In this document: one piece after another, positions 8,867-18,800 of the stretch
Numbering within the stretch: position 1 is the first letter of the stretch
Layout of the letters: each line of letters starts with the position of its first letter
NCBI GenBank assembly: GCA_943325195.2
Contig: CALPON020000009.1
Span: 1 to 40,906 of the forward strand
DNA: 40,906 bases
Direction: 5' to 3'
Source of the DNA: Sphingobacterium thalpophilum
GTDB lineage: Bacteria; Bacteroidota; Bacteroidia; B-17B0; Aurantibacillaceae
Translations under genes and position numbers: made by a program
Notes under the pieces: generated by a model
What the model was told of the DNA's origin: nothing
Database searches by the model: none
The model's input: only the letters and a program-made list of their open reading frames with translations

Positions 8867-10037
8867 ATCCAGCAACAGAGCGATCTGTCTTCTCTTTTAT
8901 TCCACTAATCAGTCCTTGGATTAATTTTTCCCAGGTAAATTCCTCTCGAATCATTTTTAAGGAAGCTTGTTTCCGTGCCTGGATTTCTTCAGGTGACAAA
9001 TCTGCGATGTTGGACAAGGTCCTTGCCAGAAGTTCTGGTGCGGAATTTTTGAGCAGCCAGCCGGTCTCGGGACGAATGAGGACAGCAGTGGCTCCTACAT
9101 CTGTTGCTACTACAGCAAGACCAGCCGCCATTGCTTCCAAAATAACATTCGGCATACCTTCACTCCAACTTGGACAGAGCAGAATATCCTGTTGACGAAT
9201 TAGCTCCTGCAGCTTTTGTTTATTCCGAATCTCACCGAAATACCGTACGTTTTTATTTTTAATTTGGCGATTACCGGGAATAGGACCTATAAAATTAAAT
9301 TGCACTTTGAGGTTCGGCTGCGTCGCTAAAAGCAGTTTGATGGCTCTATTCAGTTCTTCAATACCTTTTCTTCTTTCGTAGCGTCCCAGAAAAACGAAGC
9401 GGAGTACTTCCCCTGCAGGTCTGACTTCTTCAACCAGAGTCGAGGCTTCTACCCCGCTGGGAATTTCGAAAATGCGGCTGACCGGTACACCCAATGCAGA
9501 GATAATACCTGTAATATTTCCCCCATAGGAGAAGACCACGTCCGCATTTCGGCTAATAGCACGAACGGGACGTCGTAAAAATAAAAAATGCTGGAGGCGC
9601 GTTTTCAAATCCGGTGGTTTCTGAAACATCTCATACCCATGAAATTTGACACCAATGAGCGGTTTATCGAATAGGGATTTTTTTTTCTGTTCAAGGAGGT
9701 GCCAGCCTGTAAATCCTTTTGTGTAAATAAAATCATAATCGACGAGGCGCGGTTTCATTGCCTGGTATAAAGCTCTCGAATAGCGGTAACTGTTGAAAAG
9801 ATAATGCCCTGGAAAGCGAATGGAGACCGGAAAGGGTATAATAAACGAATGAATGAAGGGCCGCTCTTCATCCGTAAAGACATCTAGCTGAGAAATATCG
9901 TACGTGCTGCTGTTAAAGTGGTACAGATCGACATGAATGGAACTTTGCGCAAAATATTTACACAAGTAGTACGAATGCTTTTGCATTCCGCCCAGCACGT
10001 AAGGCCAGATTCCGTCTGTTAAAAGAGCAATACGCAT
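8856..10037 (-). CDS. GT4-family glycosyltransferase
   Basis: Cytoplasmic retaining glycosyltransferase with a GT-B fold, 393 residues. The N-terminal Rossmann domain begins MRIALLTDGIWPYVLGGMQK, including the GG loop of GT4 enzymes. The C-terminal nucleotide-sugar domain starts near residue 215 (FVFLGRYERRKGIEE), and the E-x7-E motif is intact in SEGMPNVILEAMAAG. It lies alone, away from the glycan cluster at the right end, and its 3' end overlaps the kelch gene tail-to-tail by 11 bp. Donor and acceptor sugars are not deducible. The start at 10037 is the only ATG that preserves the first beta strand. Confidence 0.9.
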   Translation of the reverse strand: MRIALLTDGIWPYVLGGMQKHSYYLCKYFAQSSIHVDLYHFNSSTYDISQLDVFTDEERPFIHSFIIPFPVSIRFPGHYLFNSYRYSRALYQAMKPRLVDYDFIYTKGFTGWHLLEQKKKSLFDKPLIGVKFHGYEMFQKPPDLKTRLQHFLFLRRPVRAISRNADVVFSYGGNITGIISALGVPVSRIFEIPSGVEASTLVEEVRPAGEVLRFVFLGRYERRKGIEELNRAIKLLLATQPNLKVQFNFIGPIPGNRQIKNKNVRYFGEIRNKQKLQELIRQQDILLCPSWSEGMPNVILEAMAAGLAVVATDVGATAVLIRPETGWLLKNSAPELLARTLSNIADLSPEEIQARKQASLKMIREEFTWEKLIQGLISGIKEKTDRSVAGSIL

Positions 10038-10096
10038 TAATCTGTCATTCTGGTTGATGCGGTCATGACGCTTTCTTGCAAAACAAATGCCGAGGG

Positions 10097-11080
10097 CTAT
10101 TTACGGAGGTACATCACCTCTTCCACCGCCTTGATGACGCGTTCTGCATTCGGAAGGCTCGCCTCAATCAGGGTTGGTGCGTAAGGCAAAGGTGTATCTG
10201 CCGTTGTGATGCGAATAACCGGAGCATCGAGGTAATCAAAGGCATCCCGCTGCACTTTATAAGCAATTTCAGTGGAAATGCTTGCTAGTGGCCAAGCTTC
10301 TTCCACTACAACCAGACGGTTGGTTTTTTTAACGGAGTTAATAACAGTATCGTAATCAATAGGACGGACGGAACGTAAGTCAACGATTTCAGCTTCAATG
10401 CCTCTGGCAGACAGTTCTTTAGCTGCTGCGAGTGCTGTTTTGATAATCTTGCCAAAAGACACAATGGTCACGTCTGAACCTGCCCGCTTAATGTCCGCCT
10501 TGCCAATGGGAATCAGGTATTCCTCCTCAGGAACTTCCCCCTTGTCACCATACATCTGCTCACTCTCCATAAAAATGACAGGATCATTGTCGCGGATAGC
10601 GGATTTTAAAAGGCCTTTTGCGTCATATGGATTGGAAGGAACCAGCACTTTTAATCCAGGACAATTGGCATACCAGTTTTCAAAAGCTTGGGAGTGCTGT
10701 GAACTGAGCATGCCGGCACTTGCAGTCGGTCCGCGGAATACAATTGGGACATTGTATTGTCCCCCGCTCATGCTATACATTTTAGCGGCACTATTAATGA
10801 TCTGATCAATGGCAACCAGACTAAAATTAAACGTCATGAACTCAATGATTGGACGTAAGCCATTGCTGGCAGCGCCCACACCAATTCCTGCAAAGCCTAA
10901 TTCGGCAATCGGGGTGTCGATAATACGTTTCGGACCGAATTCAGCCAGCATTCCTTTACTTACTTTGTACGCGCCATTATATTCTGCTACCTCTTCACCC
11001 ATGAGAAAGATCTTGTCATCTCTTCTCATTTCCTCTGACATGGCTTCTCTTAAAGCTTCTCTGAATTCAATTGATCTCAT
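10097..11080 (-). CDS. pdhB: Pyruvate dehydrogenase E1 component, beta subunit
   Basis: Beta subunit of the alpha2-beta2 thiamine-diphosphate E1 enzyme, which decarboxylates pyruvate (or a related 2-oxo acid) and passes the acyl group to lipoyl-E2. The 327 residues match the family. Recognisable segments are FREALREAMSEEMRRD at the start, GEEVAEYNGAYKVSKG, RIIDTPIAELGFAGIGVGAA, QHSQAFENWYANCPGLKVL and the C-terminal transketolase domain (EIVDLRSVRPID). The frame is open to an ATG at 11119, but the ATG at 11078-11080 gives the standard N-terminus and lies 17 bp downstream of a -7 box. No E1 alpha, E2 or E3 gene is adjacent. The close paralogue acting on branched-chain acids is a less likely alternative. 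Confidence 0.9.
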   Translation of the reverse strand: MRSIEFREALREAMSEEMRRDDKIFLMGEEVAEYNGAYKVSKGMLAEFGPKRIIDTPIAELGFAGIGVGAASNGLRPIIEFMTFNFSLVAIDQIINSAAKMYSMSGGQYNVPIVFRGPTASAGMLSSQHSQAFENWYANCPGLKVLVPSNPYDAKGLLKSAIRDNDPVIFMESEQMYGDKGEVPEEEYLIPIGKADIKRAGSDVTIVSFGKIIKTALAAAKELSARGIEAEIVDLRSVRPIDYDTVINSVKKTNRLVVVEEAWPLASISTEIAYKVQRDAFDYLDAPVIRITTADTPLPYAPTLIEASLPNAERVIKAVEEVMYLRK

Positions 11081-11097
11081 AACGAAAAATAATCCCT

Positions 11098-11105
11098 CAA
11101 AAATA
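11098..11105 (-). promoter_or_regulatory. -7 box TATTTTTG upstream of pdhB
   Basis: Exact TAnnTTTG match on the minus strand, ending 17 bp before the chosen ATG. There is no TTG at ideal spacing. The terminator of the upstream gene lies just before it (11142-11169), consistent with pdhB being its own unit. Confidence 0.45.
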
Positions 11106-11141
11106 GCAATTATATTCAAGGAGATGGCTACTTCCTGAGCA

Positions 11142-11169
11142 TAAAAAAAACCCTTCCGAAGAAGGGTTT
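11142..11169 (-). terminator. Rho-independent terminator with a UUCG tetraloop
   Basis: Read on the minus strand, a perfect 9-bp stem AAACCCTTC/GAAGGGTTT encloses TTCG and runs into a T tract (TTTTTTTTAT). The C(UUCG)G loop is exceptionally stable in RNA. It sits 26 bp after the stop of the T9SS protein gene ending at 11195 and separates it from pdhB. Confidence 0.88.
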
Positions 11170-11194
11170 CTAAAATTATAAGTTCTACCTGCGT

Positions 11195-12643
11195 TTATTG
11201 ACCGATCATCAGATGAACCGTCTTGCTCTGCTGTTGAGCATTGCGGACTGTCACCAGATAAGTTCCGGCTTTCAGTTGAGACAAATCGATGCTTACTTCA
11301 GTGCTAGTGGTATGGCAATTGAGGACAGCTTGGCCCAGTACATTGTATACCGTGATATCGTTCTCGCCGATTAGGCCGCTGACAAGGGTGGAACCGTTGG
11401 CAGAAGGATTTGGATACATTTTTAATTTTGCAAAGGCTGAATTTTCGATCAGACCTGTTCCATCATCACTACAGAACTTAAGACAGATGCGGAAAGGCTC
11501 GTTATAAGAAAACTCTGGCTGACGTCCGAATGCGCTCATTGGACGTAGTTTGGCGCGAAACTGGTTATCCCAGCAGCCGGCAAGGTCACTGTAGGAAATA
11601 ATGGTGTTTGGATTCGTATTTGGATAGCGGTATGGTAAAAATACCCGTGGATCGCGAGGAGGCATTGCATTTTCAGTGTATTCAAAGTTCCAGGTAATAG
11701 CGGAGTCAGCTGAGAAACCACCGCAGCAAACAGGGGTTGCCACAAACGCATAATACAGATTCCATTTGCGATAAAACTCATTCAAGTTATAAAAGCGATT
11801 GGTAAACTGCCATGAGGAGGTATTTGTAAAGGTAAACTGAGTGCGTGTACAGATGGTGTCACTCGTTGACGGATTTGCATTAAAATCCAGGATATTCTGT
11901 GGAATTTGCTGACTCGCTTGAACGGTATAGGTTACACGTGGCGCTACCATGAATTCATAATCTGTCCCCACGCCATAACCAGGGGTCATGGAGAAGTTTT
12001 TAGTGCTATAGAACGTAGCGGCATTCGCATTGGCTTTGTAGCGAATATAGCCGTAGTCACCGTCAGAGTATTTTCTGGCTGAAGTTGCACCAGCGCCTAT
12101 CACGTTGGTTGGGGTTAGACCAGCTGTCCGCAAAAGTTGCAGGGTGTCACCGCAAAAATTAGACATGTTACGAATAAGGACGGCAAAGTCGCCTGAAACC
12201 ACGCGTGGTGTTACAAAGTTACCTCCTAGGATGCCCGGTTTGTTCTTATACGAGGAGTTCACCTCCGTCACAACCGAGTCAATAGCTGGTAAAATCGGAA
12301 CGCCGCTACTGTTTAAATTACAAAGGTAGAGATGCACAGGGAACTTAAGATTAGCGGTCACGCCCGGCATACCGGCATATGCTTCCAAACCAGTTACAGT
12401 CAGATCACTAACTGCATTCTCAAAACGACTACCCACATGCGTTACACTCGCATTTGAGCATTTTGGTGAAGGATCTTTGAAAAAGGGATAGTTGCTGTAT
12501 GTGGTGACACCGGTTTTAAAATAGTACTTATTGAAATAATAGTGCAGCGTATCGACTACTGTTGCAGTATTAGTCGTTTGTGCTTTTAAAGAAACGCCCA
12601 GCGAAAGTAAAACTGTACTGAGCAAAAGTAATTTTTTCATCAT
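11195..12643 (-). CDS. Secreted protein of unknown function with T9SS sorting domain
   Basis: A 482-residue predicted type IX secretion cargo. It has a signal peptide (MMKKLLLLSTVLLSLGVSLKAQ). Residues about 25-390 are a beta-rich region that I do not recognise, containing GLEAYAGMPGVTANLKFPVH and a CCGG motif. Several cysteines (in PKCSN, NFCGD, DTICT, VCCGG, GCWDN, ICLKFCSDD) may form disulfides outside the cell. The C-terminal T9SS type A domain is clear: LKMYPNPSANGSTLVSG, ITVYNVLGQAV, and the closing KAGTYLVTV. Start could be either of two adjacent ATGs (12643 or 12640). It has its own -7 box (12666-12673) and a strong terminator, so it is probably monocistronic. No enzymatic motif was seen. 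Confidence 0.85.
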   Translation of the reverse strand: MMKKLLLLSTVLLSLGVSLKAQTTNTATVVDTLHYYFNKYYFKTGVTTYSNYPFFKDPSPKCSNASVTHVGSRFENAVSDLTVTGLEAYAGMPGVTANLKFPVHLYLCNLNSSGVPILPAIDSVVTEVNSSYKNKPGILGGNFVTPRVVSGDFAVLIRNMSNFCGDTLQLLRTAGLTPTNVIGAGATSARKYSDGDYGYIRYKANANAATFYSTKNFSMTPGYGVGTDYEFMVAPRVTYTVQASQQIPQNILDFNANPSTSDTICTRTQFTFTNTSSWQFTNRFYNLNEFYRKWNLYYAFVATPVCCGGFSADSAITWNFEYTENAMPPRDPRVFLPYRYPNTNPNTIISYSDLAGCWDNQFRAKLRPMSAFGRQPEFSYNEPFRICLKFCSDDGTGLIENSAFAKLKMYPNPSANGSTLVSGLIGENDITVYNVLGQAVLNCHTTSTEVSIDLSQLKAGTYLVTVRNAQQQSKTVHLMIGQ

Positions 12644-12665
12644 CTCTGAATTTAAATTTGTTCTT

Positions 12666-12673
12666 CAAATATA
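12666..12673 (-). promoter_or_regulatory. -7 box TATATTTG for the T9SS protein gene
   Basis: Exact TAnnTTTG match 22 bp upstream of the first ATG at 12643. A TTG at the standard distance is not evident. The gap to the divergent giant gene (12644-12859) contains no other clear signal. Confidence 0.5.
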
Positions 12674-12859
12674 GTGACTTGAGGCAGTAAAACCATGGAA
12701 ATTTCAAAAAAAAATTAAGAAGTGCTGGTTAACAAAAAACTTTTAATGATTGTATGGAATTTCTGTCCTAACCGCATCTGTAGTAATAGGGTGTTCAAAT
12801 TTCTTATGAAATATACCACTAGGTCTGCATTTATTATTAAATTTACCAGAATTCTCCTT

Positions 12860-15800
12860 ATGCCAGAAAGCACCTGGACCAGCTCATATTTAGTAAAAAG
12901 CATATTCCGTAAGAATATTCTCGTATTGGTTTCCCTGCTGATTCTATCTGTAGCGCATGCTCAGCCAGGAGATGAGATTAAAATGCAGGCTGATAAGCTC
13001 TTTAAGGAGGAGAAGTATGACGAGGCCTACAAGTATTACTCACAATTAGTATCCAATTTCCCAAAAGATCCCGAATATAATTTCCGACTCGGTGTCTGCA
13101 TGATTTACAGCGAACCAGATAAAACAAAGTGCATCCCCTTCCTCAAGACTTCTGCCGCCAATACTGCAGAGGCTCCCAAAGAGGTCCTTTTTTACCTCGG
13201 TAAAGCCTATCACATTAATTACCGCTTTGATGAGGCAATTCGGAATTACAATGAGTTTAAAAAGACGGCATCTTCTGGCCTGCAGAAAAAATTACTGGTC
13301 GACCGGGAGATTGCTTCTTGTAACTCAGGTAAACGCTTATTAAGTAATGTAACGGATCTGGTGGTCTTAAATAAGAAAGAACTGGCCAAAGTTGATTATT
13401 TCCGGAGCTATGACATGAAAAAAATGGGTAAACTCCTGGCGAAGCCGGACGAGTTTAAGACCTCACTTGACAAGAAGAAAAAAGATAATTCGATTGTCTT
13501 CCTCCCCTCTAAATCGGATGTGATTTATTTTAGTAGTTACGGTGATGATCCAGCAACTGGTAAAGATATTTACACGTCGCGCCGCGTCAATGGTGTATTT
13601 GGAAAGCCAGAAAAGGTACAGATGATTAACACGGAGTTCGATGAGGACTTCCCTTTCCTACATCCCGATGGCAAGACTTTGTATTTCGCTTCCAAGGGCT
13701 TTAATAGCATGGGGGGCTATGATATTTTCCGCTCTACTTTTAATCCAGGAACACAAACTTGGAATGCCCCAGTTAATATGGAATTTCCAGTTAACTCGCC
13801 GGATGATGACTTTCTCTATGTAACCGATTCCCTAGAAACAGTGGCTTTTTTTAGCACTGGACGCCAAAGTCCTCCGGGAAAAATTGATGTCCTTAAAGTC
13901 AAAACCAAACGCCGCGCCATGGATATGATGGCGGTAAAGGGACAAGTAAAATCTGACCAGTCAGACCAGAGTCTGGCCAGTGTCATCACCGTTAAAATTA
14001 TTGGTGGACCACAGGAATTTGGAAAGTTTAATGCGACGGAAGAAGGAAATTACACACTCGAAATTCCCAGCGGTCTAAAAATTGCATTAACGGTCGAGAC
14101 ACCGGGTATGCAAACGCAAACGGCTGAAGTCCTCGTACCGGCCACCGAAAGTCTTAAACCGATGCGCCAAACAATTTCTTATCAAAATGGTCAGCTTTCG
14201 ATCGAAAATTCTTTTGAGGACACTGCTGGCGATGACAGCTATCTGGAGTATCTGAATGTCATTGAAAAGAAAGCAAAGCTCAATGTTAATGGCACTGAGG
14301 GCACAGAAGATGCTGCACCATTGGCGGCAGTTACTGGGGCGACAACGCCGGCACCTACTTCATCTGTTACTCCGAGGTCGAATAAAGAATTGGGGGACAT
14401 AGCACGGAAAGACGCTGAAGAGTCCAGGTCAGAAGCAGCCTTACTGCGCAGTGAGTCCCAAAACGCAATTGACGCAGGCACTAGTTTCAATACAGAAGCG
14501 CAGCGCAAGAAAGTGGCTGCAGACCTTGCGCGCGAGACAGAACCAGCGGTGGCAGATTCATTACTAAAAGGTTCTGAACGCGATGCAGAACTCTCCACCC
14601 GCATCTTGGCCTTCGGAAATGCACTAGCTGAGGATGCAGAAAGAAAGGAAAAAGAAGCGGCGCTGAATGAACAGTATTCTTCTGAACTGGCCATTGCCAT
14701 TTCTACAAAAGACCCTAAGTCCGTTCAAAAATTAGCGGATCTGCAGAAACAAATAGAAGAATTATCAAAACAGGAGAACGCTTCAGCGGAGCGTCTTTCT
14801 GCACTAAAATCAGAAATTGCGGAAAGCGAAAAAGTGGTGAGTCAATTGGAAACTGAGAACCAAGAGCTATCCGCTTCCATTACCGAGCTCAGTGGCCTTA
14901 TCAAGAATAAAGAACTGGAGTTAGATCAGGCCCGAAAGAAAAAGGACAAGGAGCGCTTGTCAGAAGAGCTAGCGAATCTTCGCTTGGAAAAATCGTCACA
15001 GGAAAATGAACTGGAGACCAATAAGACTACTTCGACTCGCGTGCAGGATGAACTGGGTGCCGGCAAAAAAGAACTCAGTGTCGCCACAACACTCCGCGAG
15101 AGTGCAGTTGCCGCGGCTCCAAAATCCGCTCCTGCTAACTTAAATGCAAAGCAACTTCGTGATTTTTACGCTTCAAAAATTCTGACTGCAGATAATAATG
15201 ATGAGGGTAGTATACAGTCTAGTAACACAGCCTTAATGAGCTATACTAAGGACTTAGAAGCCGCTCTGGAACGCAGTAAAGCAGCACAGGCATCACTTTC
15301 GCCGGTAGAAAAGCAGGCGCAGGCCGCTGAAATCAAAGCACTGGAGAATGACAAAAAATTAATTCAAACCCGTCTTGCTTCGAATGAAAACAGACTAAAC
15401 GAATTAGCGAAGATTGAGAAGAAAGAAAAAGTAGTGCTAGAAACCAATTCGACTTACCAATCCATTAAAGCAAATAATCCTCTGGAAGCCATGAGTCTCA
15501 TTAACGAGATCAGCAGTGACCTCCAGGATACGGAGGATGAGTTGTTCAGTATTAATTACAAGAGTCCTGCCGCCCTCCAACTGCGAAATGAAGCAAGTGC
15601 TAGCCTCAACTCGGCCAGTGCGAGACAAAATCAGGTACTAGAGGATCTGAGGCTGGCGAAGGAACAGCTCCAGAAAGTGGATCCCAATTCGGCGCCAGAA
15701 GTCGTTTTAGCGGACTCATTGACTGCTAAGGCGGAATTGCTTAGCCTGCAAGCGCAAGAGCTTCGAGATAAGGCCTCCTCCGCAACTGGAACTGATAAAG

Positions 15801-18800
15801 ACAATCTGATTAGTAAGGCTAAAAAATTAGAAGACCAAGCCTCAGATCAAAACATTTCAGCTTCAGAAATTAGTAGTCAAGATAAAACTTTGATCTTTGC
15901 AGCAAATAAAGAAAATATTCAGAATCTGATTAAACTCAACCTAGCGACTGAGCAGGATTTGGCTACTGCTAGGCGGTTAAGTGATGAAGCCGTTCTTTCT
16001 TTCCGCAAAGCGGGGGAAATTCGCATCGAAGCGCAGGCGATGCTGAATAAAGGATCCAAGCTTGGTAGTTATAGTAATGCAGAGGACCTCGAATCCGAAG
16101 CCATCCTTAAGCAAGAACAAGCTATTGAATTGCTGATGCAGACCAGTGGTGACTTTGCGCTAAAGACCGCTAATACCAGTCTGGTTAGAGCCAAAGCACA
16201 AGCAGAAACTCCAAAAGAACCAGGACTTAATGAAGCACTTAGCACTGTTAACGCAGGCTTAGTCGAACTGGGAGATCTAAAACTTCAGTCCTATCAAAAA
16301 TTATATCAGGCCAATGCTGCAGAGCTTGAGGCACTGAATGCGGAGGTGATGGCGAAAGAATCTGTTGCGCTCAAGACCCCTTCCTTGAAGACTGAATTAC
16401 TGCGAACTAAGAAATTGATTGGCTATGCTATTGAATTTAAAACGAGTTCCGATGCAGCAAATGAGACCAATGAGAAGTTTAACTTTTTGGTGACTGCTGT
16501 AAAACAACAAAATCTCGCTCAGCAAAAACTGGCTGAATTAAAATTCAATATCGACAAAGCAGAGTCACAGGCTAAAATGGCGCCAGTGGTCACCGAAGTG
16601 GTCGCCATTGAAACGACTGTGGAGCCTACTCAGGAAAAGACAAACACCGCAGCTGTTAAAACAAATGAGCCCCTTGCAGTAAAACAAAAAAATACAAGCC
16701 CATCACCGAAAAAACCAGTGCAAACAAAGAAAGCGGTACCGCCTCCTAATAAGTCGGAACCAGTTGTAGCACGAGTGACCGCAAAAAACAATGCCGTTTC
16801 TCAAACGGAAAGCCGAATAATTGACATTTCAGAAGTAGCCAAAAAAGATACAAGCTCCAGCCAGGTCATCACCTACCTAGATTCAAAAAACCAGATTTTA
16901 AAGAATGAAGAGGCCGGCACTATGATTCAATCCAGCTTGGCGCGCTTAAAATCACTTGAAACAGAAATGACCGCTGCCAACGAGGTGGTCCGCAGAAATG
17001 ATGCCCTCCAGAACAACCTTATAAACGCCTCAGCTGAACCCGCAGAGATGCGGACAAAAGCGGACGCTTTGTTAGATGAGTCTGAAAAACTATCAGCAGA
17101 AGCCGCAGAGGCAAAAGCTTCTGCAGCAAAAGCGGCAGGACTTCAGCGCGATGCATTCCTGACTGAGGCAAGAGAACTTGAAAAGGAATCTCAGGAAAAA
17201 ATGATGACCTCTGCTCAGCAAATGCAAATGGCAAATGAGAAGGAAGTCCGAGGTAATTCCCTTGCCATTCAAGAACTTCTAGAACTACTGAATAAGGATG
17301 ATGCCGATGCGGCAGCGGCTCTCAAGCAGAGTAATGATGATCTGACTGCACTGAAGACGAGTATTCGAAATCTAAGGGAAGAAGTGAACGCACAAACCAA
17401 TCCTTCTGCCAAAATGGGCGCTATCGGAAATGCAGAAGAAAAAGAAGTTGAATTGCTACAACTGCAAGGTAAAATTCTAAGTTCCCTTCGTCAGCGTTAT
17501 CCGGACTATACCATGACCCCCGTGGCGGACGATTTAACTAGCCTTGATCCACAAGCGGAAGAAAAACGTAAAGAACTGATGGATGAGCAATACACGCAGA
17601 TGATCAATCTGACAAATGGCTATAGTCTCGAATACGAGACAGCAAAGGTCGCCGTTCCCGTCTCAATGACCGATGCTGATCTGGAATTAAAGAAAAATGC
17701 TGACGAATTGAATACGGAATCCAAACGACTGCTCATTGCCTCTGCCATGGAACCTGATTACAGTCGCCGTATGCGTCTGCTTGCGCTTGCAGCAAAATAC
17801 GGTAACTATGCAGTAGAGCAACTGGCGCAAATTACTCAGCCTGGCCAAAGCAAGGTGGCACAAAACAATAAAAAATCGCCAGCAGGCATGGACTTTAGCA
17901 AGGTGCAGATGGTTGACGCCAGTCAACCTGCAAGCCAAACACAAAAAAGAACGAAAGCTCCTCAAGAAAAACCTGTAGCCGCTAAGAAAGAAAAAGAAAC
18001 AATTTCTACTCCATCAGTGGCAGCCGCGCAGCCTGCAGCGGTTGCAAAAACAACCGGAATTAAGATTGCCAAAGGAAATGCATATACCAATGCCAATCCA
18101 ATTCCTATTAACGCTCCAATGGAACAAGGATTAGTGTTTCGTGTACAGATTGGTGCATTTAAAACAGCTATTCCAAACAACGCATTTAAGGGATTAAGTC
18201 CCATGAATGGTGAGACCACTGCCAGCGGCTATATCCGCTATACGGCTGGAAACTTTCAGAAAATGGAGGGTGCAACTGCTGTTAAAAATGATTTGCGCGG
18301 ACTCGGCTATGGGGATGCTTTTGTCGTTGCCTATTTAGATGGTAAACGTATTTCAATCTCTGATGCATTAGCTGCCATGAAGGAAAAAGGAATTTTAATA
18401 GATGAGGCAGCGCCAAAAACCGCGGGCATAACGGCAAATGAGAACATTCCACGTGCTGCGCAAAGTGCAGAAGTAATAGCGCCAGTAAAAGTGGCAAAAG
18501 AACTTGAAAAAAGTAAAGCCCTGCTCTACACGATTCAGATTGGGGTCTTCACTAAACAAGCTACGGTGGCTCAGCTAAGGGGACTAACACCGGTTTGCGC
18601 TGAGTCTCTAACTAACGGACTTTTCCGCTATACAGCGGGTATCTACAACAGTCCTGAACGCGTGGTAGACGCCAAAAACAAAGTGGCGAACATGGGTTTC
18701 CGTGATGCATTTGTCAGCGCCTACCGTGACGGTAAACGCATTTCTTTTGGTGAGGCAAGAACATTACAACAAAACGATCCAGCTATTCAAACCGAATCCG

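Noticed and set aside
10097-11119. Start of pdhB at 11119
   Set aside because: The extra 13 residues are hydrophobic and not part of the E1 beta family, and the region holds the -7 box.
12722-12859. N-terminal extension of the giant protein to the ATG at 12722
   Set aside because: It would place 46 basic and hydrophobic residues ahead of a good signal peptide; the ATG at 12860 is better.
14239-14700. Minus-strand 153-residue ORF inside the giant gene
   Set aside because: Ser/Ala-rich antisense shadow of an Ala/Glu/Ser-rich coding region.
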